Origin: an uncultured Collinsella sp.
GTDB lineage: Bacteria; Actinomycetota; Coriobacteriia; Coriobacteriales; Coriobacteriaceae
Assembly: GCA_902490445.1 (NCBI GenBank)
Contig: CABUDZ010000020.1
Location: 1-24,946 of the forward strand
Reading direction: 5' to 3'
Length of the DNA stretch: 24,946 nucleotides
Made by a program: the position numbers and the translations under genes. The notes under the pieces were generated by a model. That model saw only the letters and a list, made by a program, of their open reading frames with translations. It did not search any database and had not been told where the DNA came from. Below are positions 1 to 10,500 of the stretch, in pieces. The stretch's first letter is position 1. Every line of letters begins with the position of its first letter.

Positions 1-16
1 TCCGCACATGTGCGGA
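1..16. repeat. Perfect 16-bp palindrome at the left edge
   Basis: Bases 1-16 read TCCGCACATGTGCGGA, an exact palindrome. It could be the remains of a terminator stem for a gene lying to the left, or a protein-binding site. No T-run follows on the + strand, and the left flank is missing, so its role cannot be decided. A related ten-base string (GTTCGGATGA, compare GTGCGGATGA inside and just after the palindrome) recurs about 22 bases downstream. Confidence 0.4.
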
Positions 17-90
17 TGAATATGGGAAGTGTTCGGATGAAGTTGCCAATCAAGGTCTGTCTAAACAACAGCTTTGTTGCGCAACACCTG

Positions 91-119
91 TTCAACGAAG
101 CAGGGGGTTAGGTTATACT
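91..119 (+). promoter_or_regulatory. Candidate promoter for the Rrf2 regulator gene
   Basis: A TATACT -10-like hexamer at 114-119 lies 17 bases after TTCAAC at 91-96, a weak -35 match. It would leave a leader of about 150 nt before the chosen start at 279. This is inferred from motif match and spacing only; the rest of the 1-278 region shows no convincing gene. Confidence 0.35.
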
Positions 120-278
120 AAATTGCACTGTGGGCCGCATCTGATGCATTTCGCTCCAAGCGCGGCATTCAGTGGATATCCGATTTACCATTTGGATGTC
201 CTGCGGTCATTTAGCGTCTCGACACAAGCTCGGCCCCGGAGCTCGTTCGAGCTGTTCGTATTCCTTGAAAGGGGAAAA

Positions 279-764
279 ATGGACATATCGAGGAAGACTG
301 ATTACGCCCTTCGTATGTTGGCGATGCTTGCCGAGGATCCGGAGCGTTTGCTTTCTGTTCGCACCGCTGCCGAAGAGGTCAATGTCCCGTATTCATTTGC
401 CCGCTCGATTCAGCACGGTTTGGTCCAGGCCGGTATTGTGGAGAGCCTGCGTGGCGTCCACGGTGGCATGCGTCTCAAGGTCAGTCCGGACGACGTTACC
501 ATTCGTCAGGTCGTCGAGGCCGTTCAGGGCCCTATGGTTATGAATGATTGCACCGCACCCGATGGCGACTGTGCGCGCATGGGCACGTGCTGCTATCATC
601 CCCTGTGGGCCGGAGCTCAAGCATTGATGCGCGACTACCTCGATTCCGTTTCGCTCGGCGACATCGTCGCTCACCGCCAGTTCCCGGCCGTCGATCCCAA
701 GTTCGCCGACCGCGAAGCGTTTCCCGAGTACGCCACCTGTGCGTATACATGCCGGGAGGAATAG
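279..764 (+). CDS. Rrf2 family transcriptional regulator, probably Fe-S binding
   Basis: The product has 161 residues, the usual Rrf2 length. The N-terminus (MDISRKTDYALRMLAMLA) and the segment around residues 28-70 match the winged helix of IscR/NsrR/RsrR-type regulators. Cysteines at 91, 98 and 104 have almost the spacing of the three [Fe-S] ligands of IscR and NsrR, with an extra Cys at 105 and a CxxxC pair at 154/158 near the C-terminus. The ATG at 279 is chosen because a purine-rich GAAAGGGGAAAA site precedes it and the Rrf2 fold begins exactly there; in-frame codons back to 123 add unrelated sequence. By family, it should sense redox state, NO or Fe-S status and repress or activate genes. 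The mutY-like gene follows after 21 bases and is probably cotranscribed. The signal it senses is not deducible. Confidence 0.9.
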   Translation: MDISRKTDYALRMLAMLAEDPERLLSVRTAAEEVNVPYSFARSIQHGLVQAGIVESLRGVHGGMRLKVSPDDVTIRQVVEAVQGPMVMNDCTAPDGDCARMGTCCYHPLWAGAQALMRDYLDSVSLGDIVAHRQFPAVDPKFADREAFPEYATCAYTCREE

Positions 765-785
765 CGCCGCATAAGGAGCATAGAT

Positions 786-1691
786 ATGATTCAGGACCCC
801 TTTCGTTCGATGATTCGTTCGGAAGGGGTCCTGCGTTATCGCGACCTTCCGTGGCGCCGCACGCGCGATCCGTACATCATTTGGCTTTCCGAGGTCATGT
901 TGCAGCAAACACAGGTGCCACGCGTGGAGACGCGTATGCCGGCGTGGCTCGATCGCTTTCCGACCGTGCAGGCGCTTGCCCAAGCCGCGCCTTCCGATGT
1001 TTTGGACGCTTGGCAGGGCATGGGCTACAACCGACGCGCTCTGGCGCTCCACAAGGCCGCTCAGCGCGTTGTGGAGGACTGGGACGGTGAGTTTCCGCGT
1101 GAGACGCGTGACTTGGTCGCTCTGCCTGGTATTGGCCCGGCAACGGCGCAAGGTATCCGGTCGTTCGCGTTTGACCTTCCAGGCGTGTATCTGGAGACCA
1201 ACGTGCGCACGGTCTTTCTGCATCACTTCTTTCCCGATGTACCGGCTGTTCCCGACCGCGAGCTGGTACCGCTGATTCAGGCGGCCTGTCCGGCGGTCCC
1301 CGGTGCGGCGACCGACGAGATCGCTCCCTTTGCCGTGCCGCTCGATGATGCCGACACGCCGCGCGCGTGGTATTACGCGTTGCTGGACTACGGCGCATAT
1401 CTAAAAAAGACGTTGCCCAATCCGTCCAGGCGCTCGGCGGGCTATAGCCGTCAATCAAAGTTTGAGGGCTCACGTCGCCAAAAGCGCGCGCATATCGTGC
1501 GCATGTTGCTGGCAGCGCGCGATGGCCAACCGGCGGGGATTACGCTTGCTGATGCCGTGGTGGGCGTTAACGATATGGAAGCGGCGGCTGGGCGCGGGCC
1601 GGTCGAGCGCGAGCTTGTCGCGGGCATTCTGGCCGACCTGGAGCGTGAGGGCTTTTGCCGAGCCGAGGGCGATCGCTGGCTGAGCATTTAG
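786..1691 (+). CDS. MutY-like A/G-specific adenine glycosylase lacking the Fe-S cluster
   Basis: This 301-residue protein belongs to the HhH-GPD base-excision glycosylases. It has LPWR at 21-24, the MutY motif SEVMLQQTQV at 35-44 with the presumed catalytic Glu36, and the helix-hairpin-helix LPGIGPATA at 113-121. Two features depart from classical MutY. Where E. coli has the catalytic Asp in LDGNV, this protein reads LETNV (Glu137). The C-terminal C-x6-C-x2-C-x5-C cluster is absent and is replaced by a basic segment containing NPSRRS and QSKFEGS. Such Fe-S-free MutY relatives are, as I recall, found in other anaerobes, so this looks like a real subfamily rather than decay. Expected role: removal of A opposite 8-oxoG. 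The start has AAGGAG eight bases upstream. The C-terminal third carries no recognisable NUDIX-like 8-oxoG domain. Confidence 0.85.
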   Translation: MIQDPFRSMIRSEGVLRYRDLPWRRTRDPYIIWLSEVMLQQTQVPRVETRMPAWLDRFPTVQALAQAAPSDVLDAWQGMGYNRRALALHKAAQRVVEDWDGEFPRETRDLVALPGIGPATAQGIRSFAFDLPGVYLETNVRTVFLHHFFPDVPAVPDRELVPLIQAACPAVPGAATDEIAPFAVPLDDADTPRAWYYALLDYGAYLKKTLPNPSRRSAGYSRQSKFEGSRRQKRAHIVRMLLAARDGQPAGITLADAVVGVNDMEAAAGRGPVERELVAGILADLEREGFCRAEGDRWLSI

Positions 1692-1696
1692 CCCGT

Positions 1697-1734
1697 GGAA
1701 ATCTGAAGAACAGGATTGTAAGGTTTAGATTTCC
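1697..1734. promoter_or_regulatory. Inverted repeat upstream of rubrerythrin
   Basis: GGAAATCT at 1697-1704 is exactly complementary to AGATTTCC at 1727-1734, with a 22-nt spacer. It starts five bases after the mutY-like stop and lies about 70 bases before the rubrerythrin start. It could be an operator or a weak hairpin. No T-tract marks it as a terminator. Confidence 0.35.
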
Positions 1735-1805
1735 GACATGAGGGCATCCTAAAGACGAGGCCGCTCGAAGCCTACGGGCGGCATGCGTTGAAGGGAAGTA
1801 CACCT

Positions 1806-2345
1806 ATGGATTTTGAGAATTCCCAAACCAAGAAGAACCTCGAGACCGCTTTTGCCGGTGAGTCCCAGGCACACACCAAGTATCGCTACTATGCCTCCAA
1901 GGCAAAGAAGGACGGCTACGTTCAGATCTCGAACATCTTTGCCGAGACGGCTGGCAACGAGTCCGAGCACGCCAAACTGTGGTTTAAGTATCTGCACGAT
2001 GGCGTCGTTCCCGGCACTCTGGATAACCTGCGCGATGCCGCCGCGGGCGAGAACTACGAGTGGACCGAGATGTACGACGAGTTTGCCAAGACCGCCGATA
2101 AGGAGGGCTTTGCCGAGATCGCCGCGAAGTTCCGCGGCGTCGCTGCCGTCGAGAAGGCTCACGAGGAGCGCTACAACAAGCTCGTCGAGCGCATTGAGTC
2201 GGGTGAGGTGTTTGAGCGCGAGGGCGTAAAGGTGTGGAAGTGCCTGAACTGCGGGCACCTGCACGTTGGTGCCGAGGCGCCTGAGGTGTGCCCGGTGTGT
2301 AACCACCCGAAGGCGTACTTTGAGGAGCAGGTGGTGAACTACTAG
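1806..2345 (+). CDS. rbr: Rubrerythrin
   Basis: The 179-residue product has a ferritin-like diiron four-helix domain (about residues 1-140) followed by a rubredoxin domain. Diiron ligands are supplied by helices containing FAGESQAHTKYRYYA, ETAGNESEHA, AAGENYEW and AAVEKAHEERY. The C-terminal rubredoxin-like [Fe(SCys)4] site is formed by CLNCG and CPVCNHP. The family reduces hydrogen peroxide to water in the cytoplasm of anaerobes, using electrons from rubredoxin or NADH-dependent reductases. The start is ATG 1806, nine bases after AAGGGA; a TTG at 1788 in the same frame overlaps that ribosome site and is unlikely. It lies downstream of an Fe-S regulator and an oxidative-damage glycosylase, suggesting a common response to oxidants. 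Confidence 0.96.
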   Translation: MDFENSQTKKNLETAFAGESQAHTKYRYYASKAKKDGYVQISNIFAETAGNESEHAKLWFKYLHDGVVPGTLDNLRDAAAGENYEWTEMYDEFAKTADKEGFAEIAAKFRGVAAVEKAHEERYNKLVERIESGEVFEREGVKVWKCLNCGHLHVGAEAPEVCPVCNHPKAYFEEQVVNY

Positions 2346-2364
2346 CGCTTGGCGCTGGCTGCTG

Positions 2365-2465
2365 CGGAGCGCAGGGCGGGAGGCCGGATCGCCTTCCCCT
2401 CCCCGCTCACGGCTCCGCAGGGTCGCGTTGAGGGAAGACGATCCGGCCTCCCGCCCTGCGCTCCG
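2365..2465. repeat. Long near-perfect inverted repeat (34-bp arms)
   Basis: Arms 2365-2398 and 2432-2465 are complementary at 33 of 34 positions, the exception being C2392/A2438. They flank a 33-nt GC-rich loop. Each arm contains GGCGGGAGGCCGGATCG or its complement. It lies 20 bases after rubrerythrin and about 50 bases before a conventional terminator, so termination does not require it. A dispersed palindromic (REP/MITE-like) element or a processed RNA hairpin is more likely. No coding sequence is evident through it. Confidence 0.8.
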
Positions 2466-2515
2466 GCTTCGGGTCGTTGCGTGCTCGCTACAGAAAAGCT
2501 GATATTAAAGGTTGT

Positions 2516-2546
2516 GTGCCGCCCCTTTTTGGGGCGGCACGTTTTT
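2516..2546 (+). terminator. Intrinsic terminator after rubrerythrin
   Basis: A perfect 10-bp stem (GTGCCGCCCC at 2516-2525, GGGGCGGCAC at 2531-2540) closes a T5 loop and is followed by GTTTTT. It is the transcription end expected for rbr. The remaining 2547-2797 stretch contains no gene I can support. Confidence 0.9.
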
Positions 2547-2797
2547 GTGGGGTCCCGGTCTCCACAATTTTCGTCAAGCTATTGGTTAGATTTTGGTCAG
2601 TTGGCGTAAGGGCGGAAGGCCAAAAGATTGTTGGCGAAAAAAGCTCAGAGAAAGTGCTGGTAGGGGAGTTGTTGAGCTTTTCGACAGCTTTTGAGCAAAA
2701 GAAACTTTGTGGTTATTGCCGGCGATTGCGTTGTCGCGGTCATGGCGGTGCGGGATGCTGGTCGTAAGCGTCGAATGCTCCGATTTTGGAGGCCAGC

Positions 2798-3232
2798 ATG
2801 GATCTGTTTCTTGAGACTCCGCAGCAACAAGCTGAGCGCATGCTGCGTCAGCAGCAACGAATCATAGAGATACAAATGCAAGGGGCGGCAGTCCAGCCCT
2901 TTGCGCAAAATGTCGTGTCCGCTGCTGTACCTGCAGCTGTGCCCGGGTGCGAATCGGCACCAGAGGCCTATTCCGTACAGCAAGATTCATATGCGCAGGA
3001 GCTCGCGTTCGACAAGCGTCGTGCGCGTCGTCGCCGCGTGGGCCAGCGCCTGCGCACCTTGGCGATGATCGTGCTCGTCCCGTTGGGGCTTGCGGCCATC
3101 TTTCTGGCGTCGTATGCCCTCACGTGCATCCTCAACGGTGCATCGCCCAACGAGGTGCTCCAACATCTAGCGGCTCTCGGCCAGCGCCTAGGCGATGTCG
3201 TAACAACCATTCGCGCCGGCTGGGAGAGTTAG
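2798..3232 (+). CDS. Small single-pass membrane protein of unknown function
   Basis: The predicted product has 144 residues and I do not recognise a family. The N-terminal 35 residues are Gln-rich and probably helical (QQQAERMLRQQQRIIEIQMQ). A variable Ala/Val/Pro stretch follows, then a strongly basic cluster (KRRARRRR, about residues 72-79). A single hydrophobic segment of about 25 residues follows at roughly 87-111 (MIVLVPLGLAAIFLASYALT). The positive-inside rule places the N-terminal part in the cytoplasm and the short C-terminal tail outside. ATG 2798 is chosen because GGAGG lies five bases upstream; a TTG at 2786 overlaps that site. It precedes rmuC in the same direction with a 124-nt gap, so cotranscription is possible but not shown. 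Confidence 0.7.
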   Translation: MDLFLETPQQQAERMLRQQQRIIEIQMQGAAVQPFAQNVVSAAVPAAVPGCESAPEAYSVQQDSYAQELAFDKRRARRRRVGQRLRTLAMIVLVPLGLAAIFLASYALTCILNGASPNEVLQHLAALGQRLGDVVTTIRAGWES

Positions 3233-3356
3233 CGTTTTAGCGCCCGAGGCTCTAAGAGAAATTTGTCTGCAACGTAGTGAGTGATCCGTGTGTATGGCGG
3301 GGTAAGATTGATCGCGGTTTTGATTGGTGCTCGATTGGGTTTGTTGGGCGGAGTTT

Positions 3357-4712
3357 ATGTCTGCTATTGATATTGTGCTTGTTGTGATTGCTTTGGTGGC
3401 GGTGGGGGTTGCTGTGGCTTGCGCCCTCCAGCTCAAGAGCCTGCGTGCCGAGTTGCGGGAGCGTGGTGATGGTAGCGTGGAAACGCTGGCAGCACTCGAG
3501 CAGGCCAACAACGCGCTCGATGCCCTGAACGTCGCGCTAGCTGAAACCCGCCGCACGGCCAATGCCATCGCGCAGCAGCAGACGACCGATGCGGCCGTGG
3601 AGCAGCAACGTTACCTGACCATCGCACGCGAGTTCTCGCAAGCTGGTGACCGGATGGATGATCTGCGCCGCGAGACCGCCCAACAGCTCGGCGCCAATCG
3701 CGAGGGCATCGAGCATCGCCTGGACAAGGTGCGCGAGACGGTCGATGCTCAGCTGGGCGCCATCCGCAAAGACAACAACGTGCAGCTCGATCAGATGCGT
3801 GCGACGGTGGACGAGAAGCTCTCCCGTACGCTCAACGATCGCCTGTCAGCATCGTTTAAGCAGGTGAGCGACCAGCTCGAGGCCGTGTACAAGGGTCTGG
3901 GCGACATGCAATCCATCGCCACCGGCGTGGGCGATCTTAAGCGCGTGCTAGGCAATGTGAAGGCGCGTGGTATTTTGGGCGAGGTGCAGCTGGGTGCGAT
4001 CCTGGCGGACATCCTTACACCCGACCAGTATCTGGAAAACGTCGCCACCAAGCCCGGTGCCTCGGAGCGCGTTGAGTTTGCCGTCAAACTGCCGGTGGAC
4101 GAGGGCGATCCCGTGCTGCTGCCGATTGACTCCAAGTTTCCGGGCGACGCGTACGAGCACCTACTCGACGCCCAGGAGTCGGGCGATGCGGAGACCGTGG
4201 CGGCTGCGCGCAAGACGCTCGACACCATGGTCAAGCGCGAGGCTAAAGACATCTGCGAAAAGTACCTGAGTGTGCCGGCAACGACCAACTTTGGCATCAT
4301 GTTCGTGCCGTTTGAGGGACTGTACGCCGAGATCGTCAGCCGCCCCGGGCTTATCGAGACCCTGGGCCGCGACTATCATGTCAACGTTGCCGGCCCTAGC
4401 ACCATGGCGGCCATTCTCAACAGCCTGCAGATGAGTTACCAAACGTTTAAGCTGCAAAAACGCACCGACGATGTACTGCGCGTGCTCTCCGCTGTCAAGG
4501 CCGAGCTGCCGCGCTATCAAAAGGCGCTGCGCCGCGCCCAGCAGCAGATCGAGACCGCGGGCAAAACGGTCGAGGGCATCATTACCACGCGCACCAACGT
4601 CATGGAGCGCAAGCTCAAGGACATCGACGCGCTGGAAGACGCCGACCAAGCCGATGAGATCTTGGGGCTCACGCCCGCGGGCTTTCCCACAGACCAAGAA
4701 GACGAGGACTAA
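3357..4712 (+). CDS. rmuC: RmuC family DNA recombination protein
   Basis: The 451-residue protein has the RmuC layout. An N-terminal hydrophobic anchor at about residues 4-24 is followed by a long coiled coil to about residue 200 rich in Glu, Gln, Arg and Ala. A conserved PD-(D/E)XK-like domain at about 205-400 contains VGDLKRVLGNVKARGILGEV, LLPIDSKFPGDAYEHLL and FGIMFVPFEGLYAEI. RmuC limits inversions at short repeats in E. coli; its exact biochemical role is less settled. ATG 3357 is preferred over TTG 3324 or GTG 3327: it follows a GGGCGGAG site and starts the anchor directly. A terminator follows, so it ends its transcription unit. Confidence 0.93.
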   Translation: MSAIDIVLVVIALVAVGVAVACALQLKSLRAELRERGDGSVETLAALEQANNALDALNVALAETRRTANAIAQQQTTDAAVEQQRYLTIAREFSQAGDRMDDLRRETAQQLGANREGIEHRLDKVRETVDAQLGAIRKDNNVQLDQMRATVDEKLSRTLNDRLSASFKQVSDQLEAVYKGLGDMQSIATGVGDLKRVLGNVKARGILGEVQLGAILADILTPDQYLENVATKPGASERVEFAVKLPVDEGDPVLLPIDSKFPGDAYEHLLDAQESGDAETVAAARKTLDTMVKREAKDICEKYLSVPATTNFGIMFVPFEGLYAEIVSRPGLIETLGRDYHVNVAGPSTMAAILNSLQMSYQTFKLQKRTDDVLRVLSAVKAELPRYQKALRRAQQQIETAGKTVEGIITTRTNVMERKLKDIDALEDADQADEILGLTPAGFPTDQEDED

Positions 4713-4723
4713 TTGCAACAAGA

Positions 4724-4764
4724 CGGTGGGGCGCCGGCGTAAACGCGGGTGCCCCACCGCTTTT
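4724..4764 (+). terminator. Probable terminator after rmuC
   Basis: CGGTGGGGC (4724-4732) pairs with GCCCCACCG (4751-4759), with partial pairing inside, followed by CTTTT. The T-run is short, but the stem is strong and placed directly after rmuC. Confidence 0.75.
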
Positions 4765-4839
4765 CGCATCGCGCTTGCCTGAAGTGCGCTTCAATGTGCA
4801 ACAATGGCGTTTCGCCCTATCAGATGCGAAAGGAAGCCC

Positions 4840-6642
<1,803 letters not shown>

Positions 6643-6661
6643 ACGTCTCGGACGTGGGACA

Positions 6662-6686
6662 ATTGTGCCCATAAGTTTATTGTGCC
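6662..6686. repeat. Short direct repeat ATTGTGCC upstream of nth
   Basis: ATTGTGCC occurs at 6662-6669 and 6679-6686, a 17-bp period, in the 63-nt gap between the ABC gene and nth. The spacing suggests a possible operator, but short repeats of this size can arise by chance. Confidence 0.25.
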
Positions 6687-6705
6687 GTTGAGCCGAGGAG
6701 TCGTT

Positions 6706-7371
6706 ATGCCACGCGAGACCAATGCCGCCAAGCGCGAGCGCGCCATCGAGGTGTGTGAGCGCCTCAACCGTCGCTATGGCCCGGTCGAGTGCTTTTTGGA
6801 CCACGAGAATCCCTTCCGCCTGCTGATCGCGGTGCTGCTTTCGGCGCAAACGACCGATGCGCAGGTCAACAAAGTGACGCCGCGGCTGTTTGCCCAGTGG
6901 CCCACGCCCGAGACCATGGCCGGGGCGAGCGTAGCTGACGTGGCGGACACCATCAAGTCGCTCGGCTTCTACAAGAGCAAAGCCAAGCATGCCGTCGAGG
7001 CCGCGCAGATGATCGTCACCGACTATGACGGCGAGGTGCCGGCCGACATGAAGGAGCTTGTAAAGCTGCCGGGCGTGGGGCGCAAGACGGCGAACATCGT
7101 ACTCAACGTGGGGTACGGCATCGTGGAAGGCATCGCAGTGGATACGCACGTCAACCGCATTGCGCACCGCCTGATGCTGAGTCCCAAGACGCATGCCAAG
7201 GAGCCGCTCAAGACCGAGCAGGATCTGCTCAAGATTTTGCCGCACGAGTATTGGGAGTCGGTCAACCATCAGTGGATCACCTTCGGTCGCGAAATCTGCG
7301 ATGCCCGCAAACCCAAGTGCGACGAGTGTCCGCTGGCAGATTTGTGCCCCAGCGTGCGCGTAGCGGGGTAG
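6706..7371 (+). CDS. nth: Endonuclease III (DNA glycosylase/AP lyase)
   Basis: The 221-residue protein is a standard Nth. It has LLIAVLLSAQTTDAQVN near residue 42, the helix-hairpin-helix LPGVGRKTAN with the catalytic Lys, and VDTHVNRIAHRL with the catalytic Asp. The C-terminal [4Fe-4S] motif C-x6-C-x2-C-x5-C lies in CDARKPKCDECPLADLC. It removes oxidised pyrimidines and nicks at abasic sites in base excision repair. ATG 6706 has GAGGAG five bases upstream and is preferred over GTG 6682. In contrast to the MutY-like protein at 786-1691, this paralogue keeps the full Fe-S cluster. It lies between the ABC exporter and mfd, all on the same strand. Confidence 0.97.
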   Translation: MPRETNAAKRERAIEVCERLNRRYGPVECFLDHENPFRLLIAVLLSAQTTDAQVNKVTPRLFAQWPTPETMAGASVADVADTIKSLGFYKSKAKHAVEAAQMIVTDYDGEVPADMKELVKLPGVGRKTANIVLNVGYGIVEGIAVDTHVNRIAHRLMLSPKTHAKEPLKTEQDLLKILPHEYWESVNHQWITFGREICDARKPKCDECPLADLCPSVRVAG

Positions 7372-7476
7372 GGCGGAATGCATCTTCGTCTGGCGTTTTT
7401 TGCAGGGCCGGGTTTGCCCTTGAGCAGGAGTCCTCTCCATGCGCTACCATGACAAACAATGATCTTTGACGTACGA

Positions 7477-7504
7477 CCCGCCGAGCTTGCCCCGGCGGGC
7501 TTTT
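7477..7504 (+). terminator. Possible terminator or attenuator between nth and mfd
   Basis: CCCGCCG (7477-7483) pairs with CGGCGGG (7493-7499) around a 9-nt loop, followed by CTTTT. It lies 26 bases before the mfd start and 106 bases after the nth stop. It could end the nth transcript or lie in the mfd leader. The T-run is short, so termination strength is uncertain. Confidence 0.5.
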
Positions 7505-7529
7505 GGCGTTGCGATGCCGGAGGAACAGC

Positions 7530-10500
7530 ATGCTCATTCACCGTATAGCCGCGCAGCTCTACACTGCCGAGGCACTGCAGACCGTCGAGGCCGGACTCGA
7601 TGCCGGCGAGGACGTGACGTTGGCCGTGTCGCAGTCGGGTCGCACGCTTATGGCGGCCGCCCAGTTTGCGCGCCGTCCGCGTCCCACGGTCTATATCGTG
7701 AGCGGCGAGGACGCTGCCGATCGCGCCGCGCGCAGCCTGGCCGCCTATGTGGGCCTGGCGCACGTGTGCCGCTTTCCCGAGCGCAAGGACTACCCGTGGC
7801 GCGAGCAGGCGCCCGACGATGCCGTGGTGGCGCAGCGCTGCGAGGCCCTGGGACGCATCGTGCGCGGTGACAACTGCATTATGGTTGCCTCGGCCCGCGC
7901 GTTGCTGCGTTGCGTGCCGCCAGTCGAGAGCCGCTACTGGGAGTCCACGACCTTTGCGGTGGGCGAGGAGATCCCTTTTGACGAGGTGCCGCAGCGCCTG
8001 GTGGGCATGGGCTATACCAATGCCGGTGCCGCCGACGCGCCCGGCCTGTTCCGCGTGCACGGTGATACCGTCGAGGTGTTCCCCGCGCAGGAGAAGGCAC
8101 CCGTGCGCATTGAGTTCTTTGGCGACGAGATTGATCGCATCCGCCGCATGGTGAGTTCCACGGGGCAGACCATCGGCAACGAGGACAGCATCGAAATCTT
8201 CCCCTGCCGCGAGCTGGCGCTCACCGACGAGGCCGTTCACAACATGCACGTGGCGCTCTACCGCGCCAGCCAGGACGACAGTAAGCTGGCGGCGCTGCTC
8301 GAGATGGTGGATGCACGCATCGTCACGCCCGAGCTCGACCGCTTTTTGCCGGTGATGTACGGCCAGACCGTGAGCCCGCTGTCGCATGTGAGCGGCCAGG
8401 CGCTCGTGGTGCTGTCCGAGCCGCGCTCGCTGTTCGACGACTGCCTGCGCGCCTACGAGGATATCGAGGCACGCGCCGGCGAGGCGGGGATTGACCGCTT
8501 GGACGGTCTGTACGTGCGCGCCCAGCAGCTCGACTTTGGTGCCCAGCAGCGCTTGAACTACGTGAGCTTGATTCGTGCCGGTGGTGCGGTGACGGCAGAG
8601 CTCAAGATTGAGCAGCCGGCCATCGCGGGCTCGGACAATCGCTTTATGACGCGCATCCAGGAGGTCGTGGGCAAGCGCTATGCCTGCGTGTTTGCCATCC
8701 CCGACCGCGGTGCACGCGAGTCGATGGAGCTCACCTTTGGCGATGAGGGTATTACCTTTGAGGAGTCGCTGACGGCCGCGCCCGAAAACGCGGGCGCTAT
8801 TGGCGACCGTGTGCGCGTGGCGGCGGCGGATTCTGCCGATCGTGCTGTCCGCCAGGATGCTCATGCTGCAATTCGCGAACGCAAGGCCGACGCGCTCAAC
8901 GCCCGCTCGCTCGAGGCGGGCGCGGCCCAGGCTGCCGCCGGTGCCGCCGTGCCCACCATCTCGCGCGGACGCGTGACCTTTGTGGATGCCGCTCTGCCGC
9001 AGGGTGTGGTGGTGCCCGATGCCAACCTGGCCGTGTTCTCGATCGCCGACCTTAACGCCCGCATGGACGCCAACCGCGCGCGCAGCCGCCGCAAGGTGGA
9101 CATTACGCAGATCACGTTCCCGTTTAAGCCGGGCGACTACGTGGTGCACGCCACTCACGGCATCGCGCTCTTTAGCGAGATCGCGCGCCAGGAAGTGGGC
9201 GGCAAGGAGCGCGACTACTTTTTGCTGGAATATGCCGACGGCGACAAGCTCTACGTGCCGCTCGAGCAGGTCGACCGCATCACGCGCTATGTTGGCCCCG
9301 ACGGCGACAAGCCGCGCCTGACCAGGCTCAATACCGCCGACTGGACGCGTGCCACCAACAAGGCACGCAAGAACGCCAAAAAGCTGGCGTTTGACCTGGT
9401 CGACCTGTATACGCGCCGCTCGTCGATTACCGGTATCGCCTGTCCGCCCGATACGCCCGAGCAGATCGAGATGGAGGAGAGCTTCCCCTACGACGAGACG
9501 CGCGACCAGCTGGAGGCCATTTCCGACATCAAGGCCGACATGGAGGCGCCCAAGCCCATGGACCGCCTGCTGTGCGGCGATGTGGGCTTTGGCAAGACCG
9601 AGGTCGCCCTGCGCGCGGCGTTTAAGTGCGTGGACTCCGGCCGCCAGGTCATGGTGCTCTGCCCCACGACCATTCTGGCCCAACAGCACTACGAGACATT
9701 CTTTGAGCGCTTTTCCCCGTTTGGCCTGGAGGTCGAGGTGCTCAGCCGCTTCCGCACCCCGGCGCAGCAAAAGCGCGCGCTCAAGGCGTTTGCCGAGGGC
9801 ACGATCGATGTGCTCATCGGCACGCACCGCTTGCTTTCTGCCGACGTGAACCCCAAGAACCTGGGCATGGTGATCATCGACGAAGAGCAGCGCTTTGGTG
9901 TGCAGCACAAGGAGCAGCTCAAGAACCTGCGTGAGCAGATTGACGTGCTCACGCTTTCGGCAACGCCGATTCCGCGAACCATGCAGATGGCCACGAGCGG
10001 CGTGCGCGACATGAGCCTGATCACCACGCCGCCGACCGGGCGCCGCCCCGTGATCGTGCACGTGGGGGAGTACGACCCCGATGTGGTGAGCGCGGCGATT
10101 CGCCTGGAGGTGGGTCGCGGCGGCCAGGTGTACTACGTGTCCAACCGCGTCAAGACCATCGACGACGCCGTGGCGCGCGTGCACGAGGCCGCGCCCGAGG
10201 CGCGCGTGGGCGTGGCGCACGGCAAGATGAGTCCGCGCGAGGTCGAGGACGTGATGATCGAGTTCGCGACCAAAAAGATCGACGTGCTCATCGCCACGAC
10301 CATCGTGGAGAGCGGCATCGACAACGCGTGCGCCAACACGCTCATCATCGAGGACTCGCAGCGCCTGGGCCTGGCACAGCTCTACCAGCTCAAGGGCCGT
10401 GTGGGCCGTTCTGCCACACAGGCCTACGCATACTTTATGTTCCCGGGCGAGCTGCCGCTCACCGAGGAGGCAACGGCGCGCCTGACCGCACTGTCCGAGT

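Noticed and set aside
123..278. Upstream extension of the Rrf2 gene to position 123
   Set aside because: The added 52 residues have no Rrf2 similarity, and the ribosome site lies directly before 279.
1380..1691. Frameshift as the reason for the missing Fe-S cluster in the MutY-like protein
   Set aside because: The other frames in this region do not show the C-x6-C-x2-C-x5-C pattern, and the in-frame sequence looks like a coherent alternative C-terminus.
2349..2767. Two overlapping short + strand frames between rubrerythrin and the small membrane protein
   Set aside because: They run through the long palindrome and the intrinsic terminator and have no ribosome site or family resemblance.
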